From Bacillus stratosphericus (GTDB lineage Bacteria; Bacillota; Bacilli; Bacillales; Bacillaceae), in contig NZ_JAIVLB010000016.1 in NCBI RefSeq assembly GCF_020524495.1, positions 1 through 64,000 on the forward strand: 64,000 bases of DNA. The letters are read 5' to 3'. The first letter of the stretch is position 1. Each line of letters opens with the position of its first letter. Below, piece by piece: positions 15,365 to 24,472 of the stretch. The translations under genes were made by a program, and so were the position numbers. A model generated the notes under the pieces. That model was given only the letters and a program-made list of their open reading frames with translations, made no database searches and was not told where the DNA came from.

Positions 15365-17389
15365 TCATTTCTCATAAAATTCGACTCTCTTATTTTCAAA
15401 ATTATAGATCACTGCTTGGCTCCAAGCCTTGCCCTTGCTTGATTTTAGTTTCATTTTCACAGTAGATCCATTGAGTAATTTAGCTGCTTCTTTTGGCGTG
15501 ACTTTTTTCTTCCCTAATCTCTCCAAAGTGTTTTTAAACAAAACAACCTTGCAATCTCTGTTTGAACAACTATAGGCCTTTGAGTTTTCAAGAATAGGTT
15601 TACCACACTGTTTACAAGGTGCTATTACTTCTCGTTCAACTTTGATCGTCTTAATGTTGTTCTTAATGTCTGAACAGGTTTTATTCACAAAATGCCTCAA
15701 TTCCATGTAAAAGGCTTCTTTTGTCATTTTCCCTGCTTCAACTTCGGATAACAATGACTCTAGGTATGCTGTTGCATGAACCTTTGTAAGTAGATAATCA
15801 TCCGGCATCATCTGAATTAAATCTCTACCCAGCTGCGTAGAAAATAACTTGTTGTCCTTTCTCTCAATGTAACCACGTTTAATAAGCAATTCAATAATAG
15901 AATCGCGCGTTGCCACCGTACCGATCCCTTCAGCACGTTTCAATGTTTTCTTCTCTTCATCATCTATTAAGAACTTAGCCGCATTCTCCATATCAGCTAA
16001 CAATGTCGCTTCAGTGTATCTAGCTGGTGGCTTAGTTTCTTTCTCTACAATGGCGTACTCGCCAATTTGATCTAATTTCGTTTCACCCAGGTTTCCTTGT
16101 TCTATCTCCAATCCATAAATCTCTTTCCATCCCTGTTCAACCAGAATGGACTCTTTTGCTTTGAATGTGTGTTCTCCATCCTCAAACGTGGCTACTGTTT
16201 CCTGTTTCATTGCAGGAGGATAAAAGGCAGCTGCGAAACGTTTAAAGATAACTTCATACAGCTTTTCCTCGTCCTCCGCCAAGCTCCCTTTGATTTTAGT
16301 AGTGATCACAATTGCTTCGTGGTCTGTTACCTTTTCAGGATCTACAAAGCTTTTCTCAATTTTATATTCATTGTCCAAGATCGTTTTAATAACTTCATGT
16401 TCAGCATGCGCTTTTAAGATCATTGGAAGTTCTTCATCCCCAGCAATGTACTGGCTACTTGTCCGAGGATATGTGACCAGTTGTTGATCATACAATTTTT
16501 GAGTTACATCAAGCGTCTTTTTGGCCGACCACTTAAATTTTTTGTTCATGTATTTCTGTAAGCCTGTCAAATCAAAAAGTTTTTGTGGTTTTTCTTTCTT
16601 CAGCTTCTTATCAAATTGCAGATTAGTTTTATTGCCTAGCTGTTGCAGGAACCCTTTTGCATCTTCCTGACTTAAATGCTGATCCTTTTCAAGAACTAAT
16701 TCAAAGCCGTTCCCTTTTTGATCTTTGGCAGCAATCGAATAGTGCTTCATTTTAGTGAAATTCTCAATGATCATGTCTCTTCCCACAATTAAAGACAAGG
16801 TAGGGGTTTGGACCCTACCTTGTGACAGTAACATTGGACTTTTGCTTATTTTGGTTGCTAACAAAGTTGCATTGATGCCAATGTGTAAATCAGCCTCTTC
16901 TCTCAGCTGACCAGCCAAAGCCAATCCATCGTATTCTGATAAGTCTTTCATGTCAGCAAAGGCTTGATGAACACCTTCTTCCGTCATTTTTCTTAACCAA
17001 AGACGCTTCATTGTCTTCCCTTTGATTCCACTCATTCTTTGAATCTTCCTGAAGATATGCTCCCCTTCGCGTCCAGCATCCGTTGCAACAATGATTTCAT
17101 CTGCTTTCTTCATAAGATCAACTAATGTTTCATACTTGGCCTTGGTATCTTCAATAACTGCTAACGGAACGTCTTCGATAAAGAATGGAAGTTTGGATTC
17201 ATCCCCTTTCCATCCCCATTCCTCGTTAATCTTCTCTGGTGAAACACAATTTACTAAATGCCCCTGGGCTGCGCCATAAATACGGCCATCTTTCCCTTCA
17301 AAATAGTTACTCTTTTTTTCATAGCCACCAGAAAGCACCTGGGCAAGATATTTTGCGACACTTGGTTTTTCAGCAATAAATAGTTCCAT
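15365..17389 (-). CDS. topB: DNA topoisomerase III (TopB-like)
   Basis: 674 residues from ATG 17389, where AAAGGAG lies upstream; the in-frame codon at 17410 has none. Toprim motifs LFIAEKPSVAKYL (start) and DAGREGEHIFRKI, the catalytic tyrosine region VTYPRTSSQYI and GIGTVATRDSIIE are intact. A C-terminal zinc ribbon (CKQCGKP, then CSNRDCK) follows. Plasmid TopB-type enzymes resolve linked DNA during transfer or theta replication. It lies 17 bases downstream of the primase gene. Confidence 0.9.
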   Translation of the reverse strand: MELFIAEKPSVAKYLAQVLSGGYEKKSNYFEGKDGRIYGAAQGHLVNCVSPEKINEEWGWKGDESKLPFFIEDVPLAVIEDTKAKYETLVDLMKKADEIIVATDAGREGEHIFRKIQRMSGIKGKTMKRLWLRKMTEEGVHQAFADMKDLSEYDGLALAGQLREEADLHIGINATLLATKISKSPMLLSQGRVQTPTLSLIVGRDMIIENFTKMKHYSIAAKDQKGNGFELVLEKDQHLSQEDAKGFLQQLGNKTNLQFDKKLKKEKPQKLFDLTGLQKYMNKKFKWSAKKTLDVTQKLYDQQLVTYPRTSSQYIAGDEELPMILKAHAEHEVIKTILDNEYKIEKSFVDPEKVTDHEAIVITTKIKGSLAEDEEKLYEVIFKRFAAAFYPPAMKQETVATFEDGEHTFKAKESILVEQGWKEIYGLEIEQGNLGETKLDQIGEYAIVEKETKPPARYTEATLLADMENAAKFLIDDEEKKTLKRAEGIGTVATRDSIIELLIKRGYIERKDNKLFSTQLGRDLIQMMPDDYLLTKVHATAYLESLLSEVEAGKMTKEAFYMELRHFVNKTCSDIKNNIKTIKVEREVIAPCKQCGKPILENSKAYSCSNRDCKVVLFKNTLERLGKKKVTPKEAAKLLNGSTVKMKLKSSKGKAWSQAVIYNFENKRVEFYEK

Positions 17390-17406
17390 AATAAATTTCT
17401 CCTTTA

Positions 17407-18429
17407 TCAATCAATTTCTATGCCTTTAGATAGTTGTTTTTTTTTACTCTCAGTTGCTTTAACTTCATCGTTCCAATCCCACTTTTCTTGGCCTTTAGGA
17501 AGTGCTGGCATATCACTTATTAATGGGATTTTATTGCCGTTCACTACATAATCGAATGATTTCAACTGTTCTTCGAATTTTCTTCCTCCATCATCGTTAT
17601 CTACGCAGCTGTGAATGCTTTTAATTTGCCGATCATGTTTCTGACAATCCTGGATTGCAGTTTTTAAATTTGACTTGAACACCTCAAATTTCACTCCACC
17701 CATGCAGATCAGTCTTGAATTTTGCATTTTTTCGCGATTTAACGTTAGATAACTAAGAGCATCAATAGGAGCCTCAAATAAGTAAAGGTTCTCAGGATAA
17801 CCAATAGTGATACTAAAACCTTTATAAGTCGCTTCTTCTGTTGTTGGAAGCTCTTGTTTAAAGTACGCTCTATTTGGCTTTATTCTCTTTTCCAAAGGGA
17901 TTTCATAAGTACCTTGTAAGTTGGCTCCTATCAATTCCCCATCACTGTCTTTCCACTTAAAAACAACATTTTTATATTTATCTTCTTTTATAAAATCACT
18001 CTCAATAAGCATTTCTACAATATCTGGGGCAATACAACGCTCATTGACTAGGTAGTTTGTTATGTTCTTGGTTGTTTGGACTTCATCAACCTTATACATA
18101 AATTCAAGAGGATAGGAAGGTGGTTCAGGCTTAAACACACTAATATCTTTCCCCTCGATGTCAGCATTGATTTTTCTAACAGCATCAGGGAATGAAAAAC
18201 CTTTCACTTTTGTTAAATAAGATATTGCGTTATTTCCGTTCAGGCCCTGACTGTTCCAAGAGAAATAATTCTTTTGAACATTAATGACAAGGCTATCGTG
18301 ATCTTGGTGTCTGTAATATTTTTGATTGTCTGCAATGATTGGCTCACCGATAAGGTTTAAATACTCGACTATTCCTACTCCACTTGCTTTCTCAACTTCT
18401 TTATCACTAACACGTTTCCCAACAGCCAT
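17407..18429 (-). CDS. Plasmid DNA primase-like protein (Toprim domain)
   Basis: 340 residues. The N-terminal ~95 residues (YRHQDHDSLVINVQKNYFSW, then NAISYLTKVKGF) follow the DUF3991-like pattern seen before Toprim domains in plasmid primases. The Toprim part shows LFEAPIDALSYL (catalytic Glu) and SCVDNDDGGRKF (DxD). Known relatives prime the transferred strand in recipients. It is adjacent to topB. AGGAAGTGA precedes ATG 18429. Confidence 0.75.
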   Translation of the reverse strand: MAVGKRVSDKEVEKASGVGIVEYLNLIGEPIIADNQKYYRHQDHDSLVINVQKNYFSWNSQGLNGNNAISYLTKVKGFSFPDAVRKINADIEGKDISVFKPEPPSYPLEFMYKVDEVQTTKNITNYLVNERCIAPDIVEMLIESDFIKEDKYKNVVFKWKDSDGELIGANLQGTYEIPLEKRIKPNRAYFKQELPTTEEATYKGFSITIGYPENLYLFEAPIDALSYLTLNREKMQNSRLICMGGVKFEVFKSNLKTAIQDCQKHDRQIKSIHSCVDNDDGGRKFEEQLKSFDYVVNGNKIPLISDMPALPKGQEKWDWNDEVKATESKKKQLSKGIEID

Positions 18430-18443
18430 TCATAATTCACTTC

Positions 18444-19847
18444 CTATTTGTCATTTTGGAAAGCAGCCCAAGAACTCTCGACCTTCGTATGAATGTCATG
18501 ATATATTTGCTTTGCTGAATTAAAAGGTTTTTCGAAACCATTTATAAGGAAAAATAAAACTGCTGCACATAATAAAAAGCCGGTGAATAAGTACCTAATA
18601 CGTTCGTAAAAGGGCCTTCTCAACCGACTCATCTTTATTGCTTCTTTAATTCTTTTTTCCTTTTTTACGCGTCTAATTTCAGCTTTCCTTTGTTCCTCAG
18701 CCTTCTTCTTTTCATCTGCACCAACTTCTTCAAGGATTTTTGCGAGATGGTCCTTCATTTCATTCGTTACATTGTCTTCATGAAAAGAATCGGAAATTGC
18801 TATTGTTTGTTCCTTATTTCCACGTTCTTCTTTCTTACTTTTAGTAAATGTTTTTAATGGTTTAATGATTCGATCTAAACGATTGCCTTGATCTTCTTTT
18901 TGATCAACTGAGGCACTCCGTAGGTCCTTACTAACATTCTCTTTCACCTTTTCTGGTTCTGACATAGGTTGTGCTTCTAATTCTTGTGGCTGCTGCAATT
19001 CAGACAGCCGGATTTCATGTTGTAGATTATCTTTATCCATTTTGGCTTTTACAACATCAATTTCCATCTTTGTTTCTTTTGTATTCTCCTGTATAGCCTT
19101 TAGCTCATTTGCCTGTTCAATTTGTTTCATTTCATATTCGGCAATTACATTTTTCAATTCTTCTTCAGCAACAGCTTTTGCAGCAATGATTTCTTTCAGT
19201 TCAGCTTCATACTTTTCCTTGTTTTCTTTTTCATATTCCCTCTGATCTTCAATTCCTTTTAAAGCAATCTGGTAGTCATCATCAAGTCTTTTGAGTGATT
19301 CTCTTCTTTTTTCTGCTTGCTCCTCGCTCTCTTTTTCTCTAGAAAGCCTGGCTCTTTCAAGTTCTTCTTTTTCGGCTAATATACGATCCATTTCTAACTG
19401 AAGTGCATGCTGCCTCTTTTGACTTTCTTCCTCTTGTTTTCGCATATCCTCTTCAATTTTTTGCTTGTCCTTCTTCACTTTAAGTAGCGTTTCTTTTTCT
19501 TCTGAGTTGCTGATATATGTCAGATCATCCTGCGTTTCAATTAGCTCACTAGTCTCGACCTTTTTAATGTATTCATTTACTGCTTTTGGCAAGCTAGAAT
19601 TGCTCGTGACCAACTCTAATAAAGACTGATTCTCGTTGGTCACTTTTACTTTTCCATTAAAAACAATTTCACCTGTTTCAACTTCAAGGATCTTATAGGC
19701 TTGTTTAATTTCTAATCCTAGTTGTAAGAGCCTTTCCGTTTCGCTTCTGAACATATCGTTTGCAATAGAAAATGTTAAGGGTCTTTCAAGCGTTAAACGA
19801 TTATCGTTATCTGATTCTAGACCTTTCTTGAAAACAATAAAATACAC
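18444..19847 (-). CDS. Long coiled-coil protein with C-terminal membrane anchor
   Basis: 467 residues. Residues 1-~85 form a small globular domain (YFIVFKKGLESDNDN onwards), residues ~110-300 are almost continuous Glu/Lys/Arg-rich coiled coil, and a transmembrane helix (YLFTGFLLCAAVLFFLI) lies near residue 430. It sits between the VirB6-like and primase genes. A scaffold linking the DNA-processing proteins to the membrane channel would fit; this is inference. Confidence 0.65.
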   Translation of the reverse strand: MYFIVFKKGLESDNDNRLTLERPLTFSIANDMFRSETERLLQLGLEIKQAYKILEVETGEIVFNGKVKVTNENQSLLELVTSNSSLPKAVNEYIKKVETSELIETQDDLTYISNSEEKETLLKVKKDKQKIEEDMRKQEEESQKRQHALQLEMDRILAEKEELERARLSREKESEEQAEKRRESLKRLDDDYQIALKGIEDQREYEKENKEKYEAELKEIIAAKAVAEEELKNVIAEYEMKQIEQANELKAIQENTKETKMEIDVVKAKMDKDNLQHEIRLSELQQPQELEAQPMSEPEKVKENVSKDLRSASVDQKEDQGNRLDRIIKPLKTFTKSKKEERGNKEQTIAISDSFHEDNVTNEMKDHLAKILEEVGADEKKKAEEQRKAEIRRVKKEKRIKEAIKMSRLRRPFYERIRYLFTGFLLCAAVLFFLINGFEKPFNSAKQIYHDIHTKVESSWAAFQNDK

Positions 19848-19858
19848 TAAACGTCCCC

Positions 19859-20740
19859 CTATTTTAAAAATTGAGTAATAACTATATTACTTCCCATCGA
19901 AGCCATTCGGCCGCCGCCGCGGGCCATAGCTCTAGTGCTTCCTCCTCCGTACCACATGTTTTTAAGGATTGAAGGTGACTTGATAAGTAATACAGCACAA
20001 CCGATAGCAACTCCGGTCTGTGCAAAGTTACCACCAGTAAACAGTACATTAATAATAACTGTGACAAGGAATATTTTTACGAGTAATGCTGTGATCATTG
20101 ACAATAGTTCTCTCCACCAGACGTTGAAATAATTGTTATCATCTGCCATCATTGAGAGTGCTACTGGCGCAATTAAAACTTGCATCATCACATAATCTGC
20201 GTAAAACACACAAACTGAAAAGAAGAAACTACAAAAGGCAATTGCAAACAAAACCATTATAAGGATTAAAATAATACCTCCACTTGCAATTCCAAGACCA
20301 GCACCAACAATTGTTCCTTTTATGACCGCGTATGCACCATTCCCTTTAAAATCAGTTCCAGCTGCCGCAAAGTAGTTGGCTATCGGCAATGCGATATCTA
20401 TGACTACGAGTTTGAAGATCCAAGGTAATACCAGCAGTGCTCCTGCACTCTTAAACACCCTAAGAAAGATTTCGTCTAAGGGATATTGTTGGGTTCCATT
20501 TGCTGTATTTAATAAGTATTCGATGATTTTATATAAAGCAACAACTACGACAAATGCACTTGTAAACCAACTTAGAAATTTAAAAATAGTTATTACAAAA
20601 TCATTTTCTGGTATTTTAAATACAATACCGTTGATTGTTTGCAAAACCCAATTCATAATACTCTCTACCCATTTTCCAATCGTATGCTCTATGATTCCAT
20701 TAAGACTATCTTTTAGTCCATCTGTGATCCAATCAAACAT
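19859..20740 (-). CDS. VirB6-like polytopic T4SS membrane protein
   Basis: 293 residues with about six hydrophobic segments and an amphipathic start (MFDWITDGLKDSLNGIIEHT), a typical VirB6/TrbL-type layout in Gram-positive conjugation systems. A Gly/Arg-rich end (GGGSTRAMARGGGRM) follows the last helix. It starts 4 bases after the VirD4 gene. VirB6 proteins line the inner-membrane channel. Confidence 0.7.
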   Translation of the reverse strand: MFDWITDGLKDSLNGIIEHTIGKWVESIMNWVLQTINGIVFKIPENDFVITIFKFLSWFTSAFVVVVALYKIIEYLLNTANGTQQYPLDEIFLRVFKSAGALLVLPWIFKLVVIDIALPIANYFAAAGTDFKGNGAYAVIKGTIVGAGLGIASGGIILILIMVLFAIAFCSFFFSVCVFYADYVMMQVLIAPVALSMMADDNNYFNVWWRELLSMITALLVKIFLVTVIINVLFTGGNFAQTGVAIGCAVLLIKSPSILKNMWYGGGSTRAMARGGGRMASMGSNIVITQFLK

Positions 20741-20744
20741 TTAC

Positions 20745-22376
20745 TCACACCTCTTCCTCTTCTTCATCCTCAGCTTCAAACTCTTGAATAGCATCAAATG
20801 CTTCTTTATACTTGTTCAGTTCTTCAGGATCTAAAGAGGCCATAGCTTCTAATTGTTCTTCCCCAGCATTATGTTGGCGCATAATATTTTCCTCATCATT
20901 GCTCACTTCGAAAATTGGTGCAGTACTACCTTTTGATTCTTCCCAAAGCTTTTTGTCAACTTCAAACTTTTCCTTTGATTCCTGACTAACTTTTCTCTTG
21001 TAGTCCATTTGAGAAACTACATACTTTTCAGAAAGGCCTGGGAATAAAATATATTGCATGGCTTTCTTACATTTAATAGGCTTCATTGCAGATATCAAGA
21101 CAATGCTATCTTCTTTATCCATAGCCGATATTTCATCAGCAAACATAAGGGATCGCCCCACATAATTATGGTTTTGGCTAGACGAAGAACTTCCATGATT
21201 TCCGTGCGATATTGAAGTGCTGTCAGTTTCAACTTTAACTGTCGTTTGACCCATTAGATCTGAGAAATACTGCGCTGTCGTATTATTGATGTTCCCAAGG
21301 CAAATCTTAATAGCACAGCTTCCAAGAATTGATTCAGCTTGATCTTTTCCGTACTTATCAATCATTTGTGTATAGTTTTGGAATATTGTGCATACAGAAA
21401 TTCGATAACCTCGACATGTCGCCAAGAATGTCTCATAATTATCAAATTTACCCAAGTTAGGAAATTCATCAAGAATGAAACAAACAGGAACCGGCAATTT
21501 TGCCCCATGCTTATCACCAAGTAGGTATAACTCTTGAAACATTTGAGTGAAAAATAGATTTATAAGCCCTTCCCATGTTTTATCCATAGCTGGAATAAGA
21601 ACATAAAGAGCAATCTTTCTTTTACCAATGTCCTGAAAGAAGAAATCATTCATACTGGTAAATTCCGCGACCTCTTCATCTACATAGTCGCCAATGGTTG
21701 TAAGAAGACTAATAATGATGCTGGCTCTCGTTTTTTCCTGTGATTTCTTGAATCCTAGCTCATAAGCTCTCCGCGCAGGATGCCTTGCATCCAATTCCAT
21801 GAACTTCTCATCAAGTTCACTATCTCCATCCTCATTTGCTTCAGGGTCAAATTCTTGTAGAAAATCAAGAACGCCATCCATATTTCGCTTATGAGGTGGG
21901 AATTCTGATCTTGCATACAATATAAGGGCCTTTAATAGACCCAATTGCGCGTTGTACCATATGTCTTTTTTCTTAGGATCATTCTTTGCTGCAACAACCG
22001 TATTCGCTACAGTCGTAGCATCTAATGCCTTTCGAACATAACCGAAGGGGTTATATCGGTTGGACAGGAACATATGCTTGAAGTTAACAACCATCACTTC
22101 ATAACCTTGTGCTTCTTTAATTTTTGCTGTCTTTTCGTACACTTCACCCTTTGGATCTGTGACTACAATACTGGTGTCTGTGTTGTTGATGACATTAGTG
22201 ATTACAAAGCTTTGCGTCTTAGAGGAACCAGGTCCTCCTGCCACAGCTACATTTCTATTCGGAATTTTACTGTCTTCAGGTTGAATAATAGCCTTTTTGT
22301 TAAGCATTCCAAGAACAAGTCCAGAGTAATTACTTACAGGCTCGTTCAACACATTAATAGGAGCAACACTAGCCAT
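20745..22376 (-). CDS. VirD4/TraG coupling protein, ATPase part
   Basis: 543 residues from ATG 22376, chosen for GGAGGTG upstream. Walker A is AGGPGSSKT (about residue 47), followed by DPKGEVYEKT. The all-alpha insertion is present (for example KKDIWYNAQLGLLKALI and ARHPARRAYELG), then Walker B CFILDEFPNLG and the FQNYTQM arginine-finger region. The membrane part is encoded by the preceding gene, so the coupling protein is split. Coupling proteins recruit the relaxosome and power transfer. The Asp/Glu-rich end (FEAEDEEEEEV) is notable. Confidence 0.92.
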   Translation of the reverse strand: MASVAPINVLNEPVSNYSGLVLGMLNKKAIIQPEDSKIPNRNVAVAGGPGSSKTQSFVITNVINNTDTSIVVTDPKGEVYEKTAKIKEAQGYEVMVVNFKHMFLSNRYNPFGYVRKALDATTVANTVVAAKNDPKKKDIWYNAQLGLLKALILYARSEFPPHKRNMDGVLDFLQEFDPEANEDGDSELDEKFMELDARHPARRAYELGFKKSQEKTRASIIISLLTTIGDYVDEEVAEFTSMNDFFFQDIGKRKIALYVLIPAMDKTWEGLINLFFTQMFQELYLLGDKHGAKLPVPVCFILDEFPNLGKFDNYETFLATCRGYRISVCTIFQNYTQMIDKYGKDQAESILGSCAIKICLGNINNTTAQYFSDLMGQTTVKVETDSTSISHGNHGSSSSSQNHNYVGRSLMFADEISAMDKEDSIVLISAMKPIKCKKAMQYILFPGLSEKYVVSQMDYKRKVSQESKEKFEVDKKLWEESKGSTAPIFEVSNDEENIMRQHNAGEEQLEAMASLDPEELNKYKEAFDAIQEFEAEDEEEEEV

Positions 22377-22800
22377 TCTCAACACCTCCATGTCTCATTG
22401 AATCTTCAATATCTTTGTTAAGGTCTTCAATGGGAATAGTTAACACTTCTTTTTCTCTTTTCATAACTTCAATTGGTTTTGACCAACGTGCCGATCCCTG
22501 TACTCCGTAGGTTTCACCTACAATATCGTAGTCCTTAGTTCTGGTCTTAATGATCAAGTAAACGATTAAGACAATCGAAGCAATAAAGGTACAGTATATT
22601 AATGGATTGTTGTCATTGACTTGTTGACTGATATTTTGTATGGGATGGATAACGATATCTAAGAAGTAACCCAGGAGTTTATCGGCACTGAAATCCATTT
22701 TATATTTTGCAATGAACGGTAACAGTCCTGAGACAAAGATTGAAACATTAAACAACAAGTAACTAAGTAAAGTGAAAGAAATAATTTTCGTTTTCATCAT
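22369..22800 (-). CDS. VirD4/TraG coupling protein, separate membrane-domain subunit
   Basis: 143 residues: two transmembrane helices (about 8-30 and 66-84), then YGVQGSARWSKPIEV, the G-S-A-R-W motif that in one-piece TraG/VirD4 proteins lies between the membrane anchor and the Walker A domain. It overlaps the ATPase gene by 8 bases, so translation is coupled. The two products presumably assemble into one coupling protein. Confidence 0.8.
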   Translation of the reverse strand: MMKTKIISFTLLSYLLFNVSIFVSGLLPFIAKYKMDFSADKLLGYFLDIVIHPIQNISQQVNDNNPLIYCTFIASIVLIVYLIIKTRTKDYDIVGETYGVQGSARWSKPIEVMKREKEVLTIPIEDLNKDIEDSMRHGGVENG

Positions 22801-22805
22801 AGACC

Positions 22806-23387
22806 TCAGCTTTCTGAAATTGATTCACCAACAGTTCCAACAGTTTCAAGCTTGGCGATCTGTTTGTCTTGAATTTCCACTTTAAAGATCTGTGTCATGG
22901 TTGGGTTTTTAACATTTTCAATCTTATATTGTGTTTTCAACAGCACCATACCAGTCACATTTTGTTCTGCCGAGGGTGTCAAGAAAATTTGCATGTCCTT
23001 AATGACATTTTCAAACTTGATTTTTGGTGTATCTGGAATGCCAGCTGCGGTTAATTGTCCATACACGTTTTTGTTCACATATTTTTTTATCTTGGTGAAC
23101 CGGTCTTTATAACTCTTTTCGTTGTACTGATATTGAACTTGAAAGAAGTTTTCAAGTAGCCTTTTATTAGCTGGATCTTCTGTTAGTTCTTTTTCAGTTA
23201 CCTTACTTTCGTAATTTGTTAACTCCCCTTCTTTTTTCTCCATTTCATGTTCCATGGCCGTCACTTTTTCATTCATTTGCTTCTTCTTCTCATTTGCATC
23301 TGACAGATTAGCAGCGAGAACAATGTTTACAAAAATTGATATAAAAAATAAGACTACAACAGTAGTCTTAATAATGATGTTTTTCAT
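22806..23387 (-). CDS. VirB8/TcpC-like bitopic T4SS protein
   Basis: 193 residues. N-terminal transmembrane helix (about 7-25), a coiled-coil stalk (residues ~30-65), and an extracellular domain with the pattern NFFQVQYQYNEKSYKDRF then KIKKYVNKNVYGQL, typical of NTF2-like VirB8/TcpC domains. VirB8 proteins scaffold the channel outside the membrane. The assignment rests on layout and position. Confidence 0.6.
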   Translation of the reverse strand: MKNIIIKTTVVVLFFISIFVNIVLAANLSDANEKKKQMNEKVTAMEHEMEKKEGELTNYESKVTEKELTEDPANKRLLENFFQVQYQYNEKSYKDRFTKIKKYVNKNVYGQLTAAGIPDTPKIKFENVIKDMQIFLTPSAEQNVTGMVLLKTQYKIENVKNPTMTQIFKVEIQDKQIAKLETVGTVGESISES

Positions 23388-23398
23388 AAAATATCCCC

Positions 23399-24472
23399 CT
23401 ATTTAATTACGCGGCCAAAACCAGCCAAGTGCTTTTTCCAATATCCTTGATTCCAATTTGAATAACCAATACCTGAATTGTTCGCATCATACATTCTTTT
23501 CTTATCTACATAAATTCCTACATGAGTGATCGAGCTTGCAGGACGGCTAGAGTTTGTACCTTTAAAAAACACCAGGTCACCAGGCTTTGGATCTGCAATT
23601 TTTATTGAAGTGTTGTATTGCTCTGCTGCTGTCCGAGGCAAATTGAAGCCAATTTTTCTGTAGTTGTATTGCGTGAGTCCAGAACAATCAAAGCCTCTTA
23701 TCGGGCTATCTCCGCCCCAGGTATATCCCCACCCTTTATATTTCGATACTTCATTCATTAATTTTGTATATTTTTTCTTTCCTAATGGTGATGCGTCTGC
23801 ATTCCCCATGTCACCAGAAGGTGCATTTAGGTATTGCTGGACTAACAGGACATAATACATATTTCCATATTTATATCTGAAGTTTCCATTGAAATCAGCT
23901 ACAGGATTGGAATACTTCACCCTAGACCCACCCGCTTTTCCTTTGGCAAATGATTGTGCCAATTCAAACTCATATTTCCTACCATAACTTTTAACGTAAT
24001 TATTAAAACCCCCACCAAAGTTATAACTTTGAACGGGGGTCCAATAATCAAGCTTTTTCTTTTGTGAGTCTCTTACTAGGTTTGAGAAATACTGTACTCC
24101 CACATCGATTGAGACATTAGGATCGGATATAGAGTTTGGGGGCAATCCTAACGATTCTGAACTTTGCATAATGTCAGCCGAACTCCCACCACTTTCAACC
24201 ATCATGATCGCTAGAATCACATCGACATAATCAGGAATTTTATACTTTGCTGCATATTCTGTGACAACTGGCCTCCAAGCTTCTACTTTTGCGTTAACTT
24301 GCGCCGTACCAGAATTCTGATTCTGTGCTTCATTTCCACCGATAAAGGCTGCTATTGCCCCTAAGAAAATGAGCATTAGGAAAACAATAATTGCTATTAT
24401 AACGTTTTTCCTTTGTTTATAACCTTCTTTAGCAACGGTAACAGCAATTTTTGTTTCAACTACTCCACTCAT
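23399..24472 (-). CDS. CwlT-like bifunctional peptidoglycan hydrolase
   Basis: 357 residues. Transmembrane helix near residue 25-45; lysozyme-like domain with IMMVESGGSSADIMQSSESLG, DVGVQYFSNLV and YNFGGGFNNYV; then an NlpC/P60 endopeptidase domain with WGGDSPIRGFDCSGL (catalytic Cys), THVGIY (His) and a following Asn/Asp-rich strand. This is the CwlT/VirB1-like enzyme that opens the wall for the conjugation channel. Starts in a 4-base overlap with the preceding gene. Confidence 0.92.
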   Translation of the reverse strand: MSGVVETKIAVTVAKEGYKQRKNVIIAIIVFLMLIFLGAIAAFIGGNEAQNQNSGTAQVNAKVEAWRPVVTEYAAKYKIPDYVDVILAIMMVESGGSSADIMQSSESLGLPPNSISDPNVSIDVGVQYFSNLVRDSQKKKLDYWTPVQSYNFGGGFNNYVKSYGRKYEFELAQSFAKGKAGGSRVKYSNPVADFNGNFRYKYGNMYYVLLVQQYLNAPSGDMGNADASPLGKKKYTKLMNEVSKYKGWGYTWGGDSPIRGFDCSGLTQYNYRKIGFNLPRTAAEQYNTSIKIADPKPGDLVFFKGTNSSRPASSITHVGIYVDKKRMYDANNSGIGYSNWNQGYWKKHLAGFGRVIK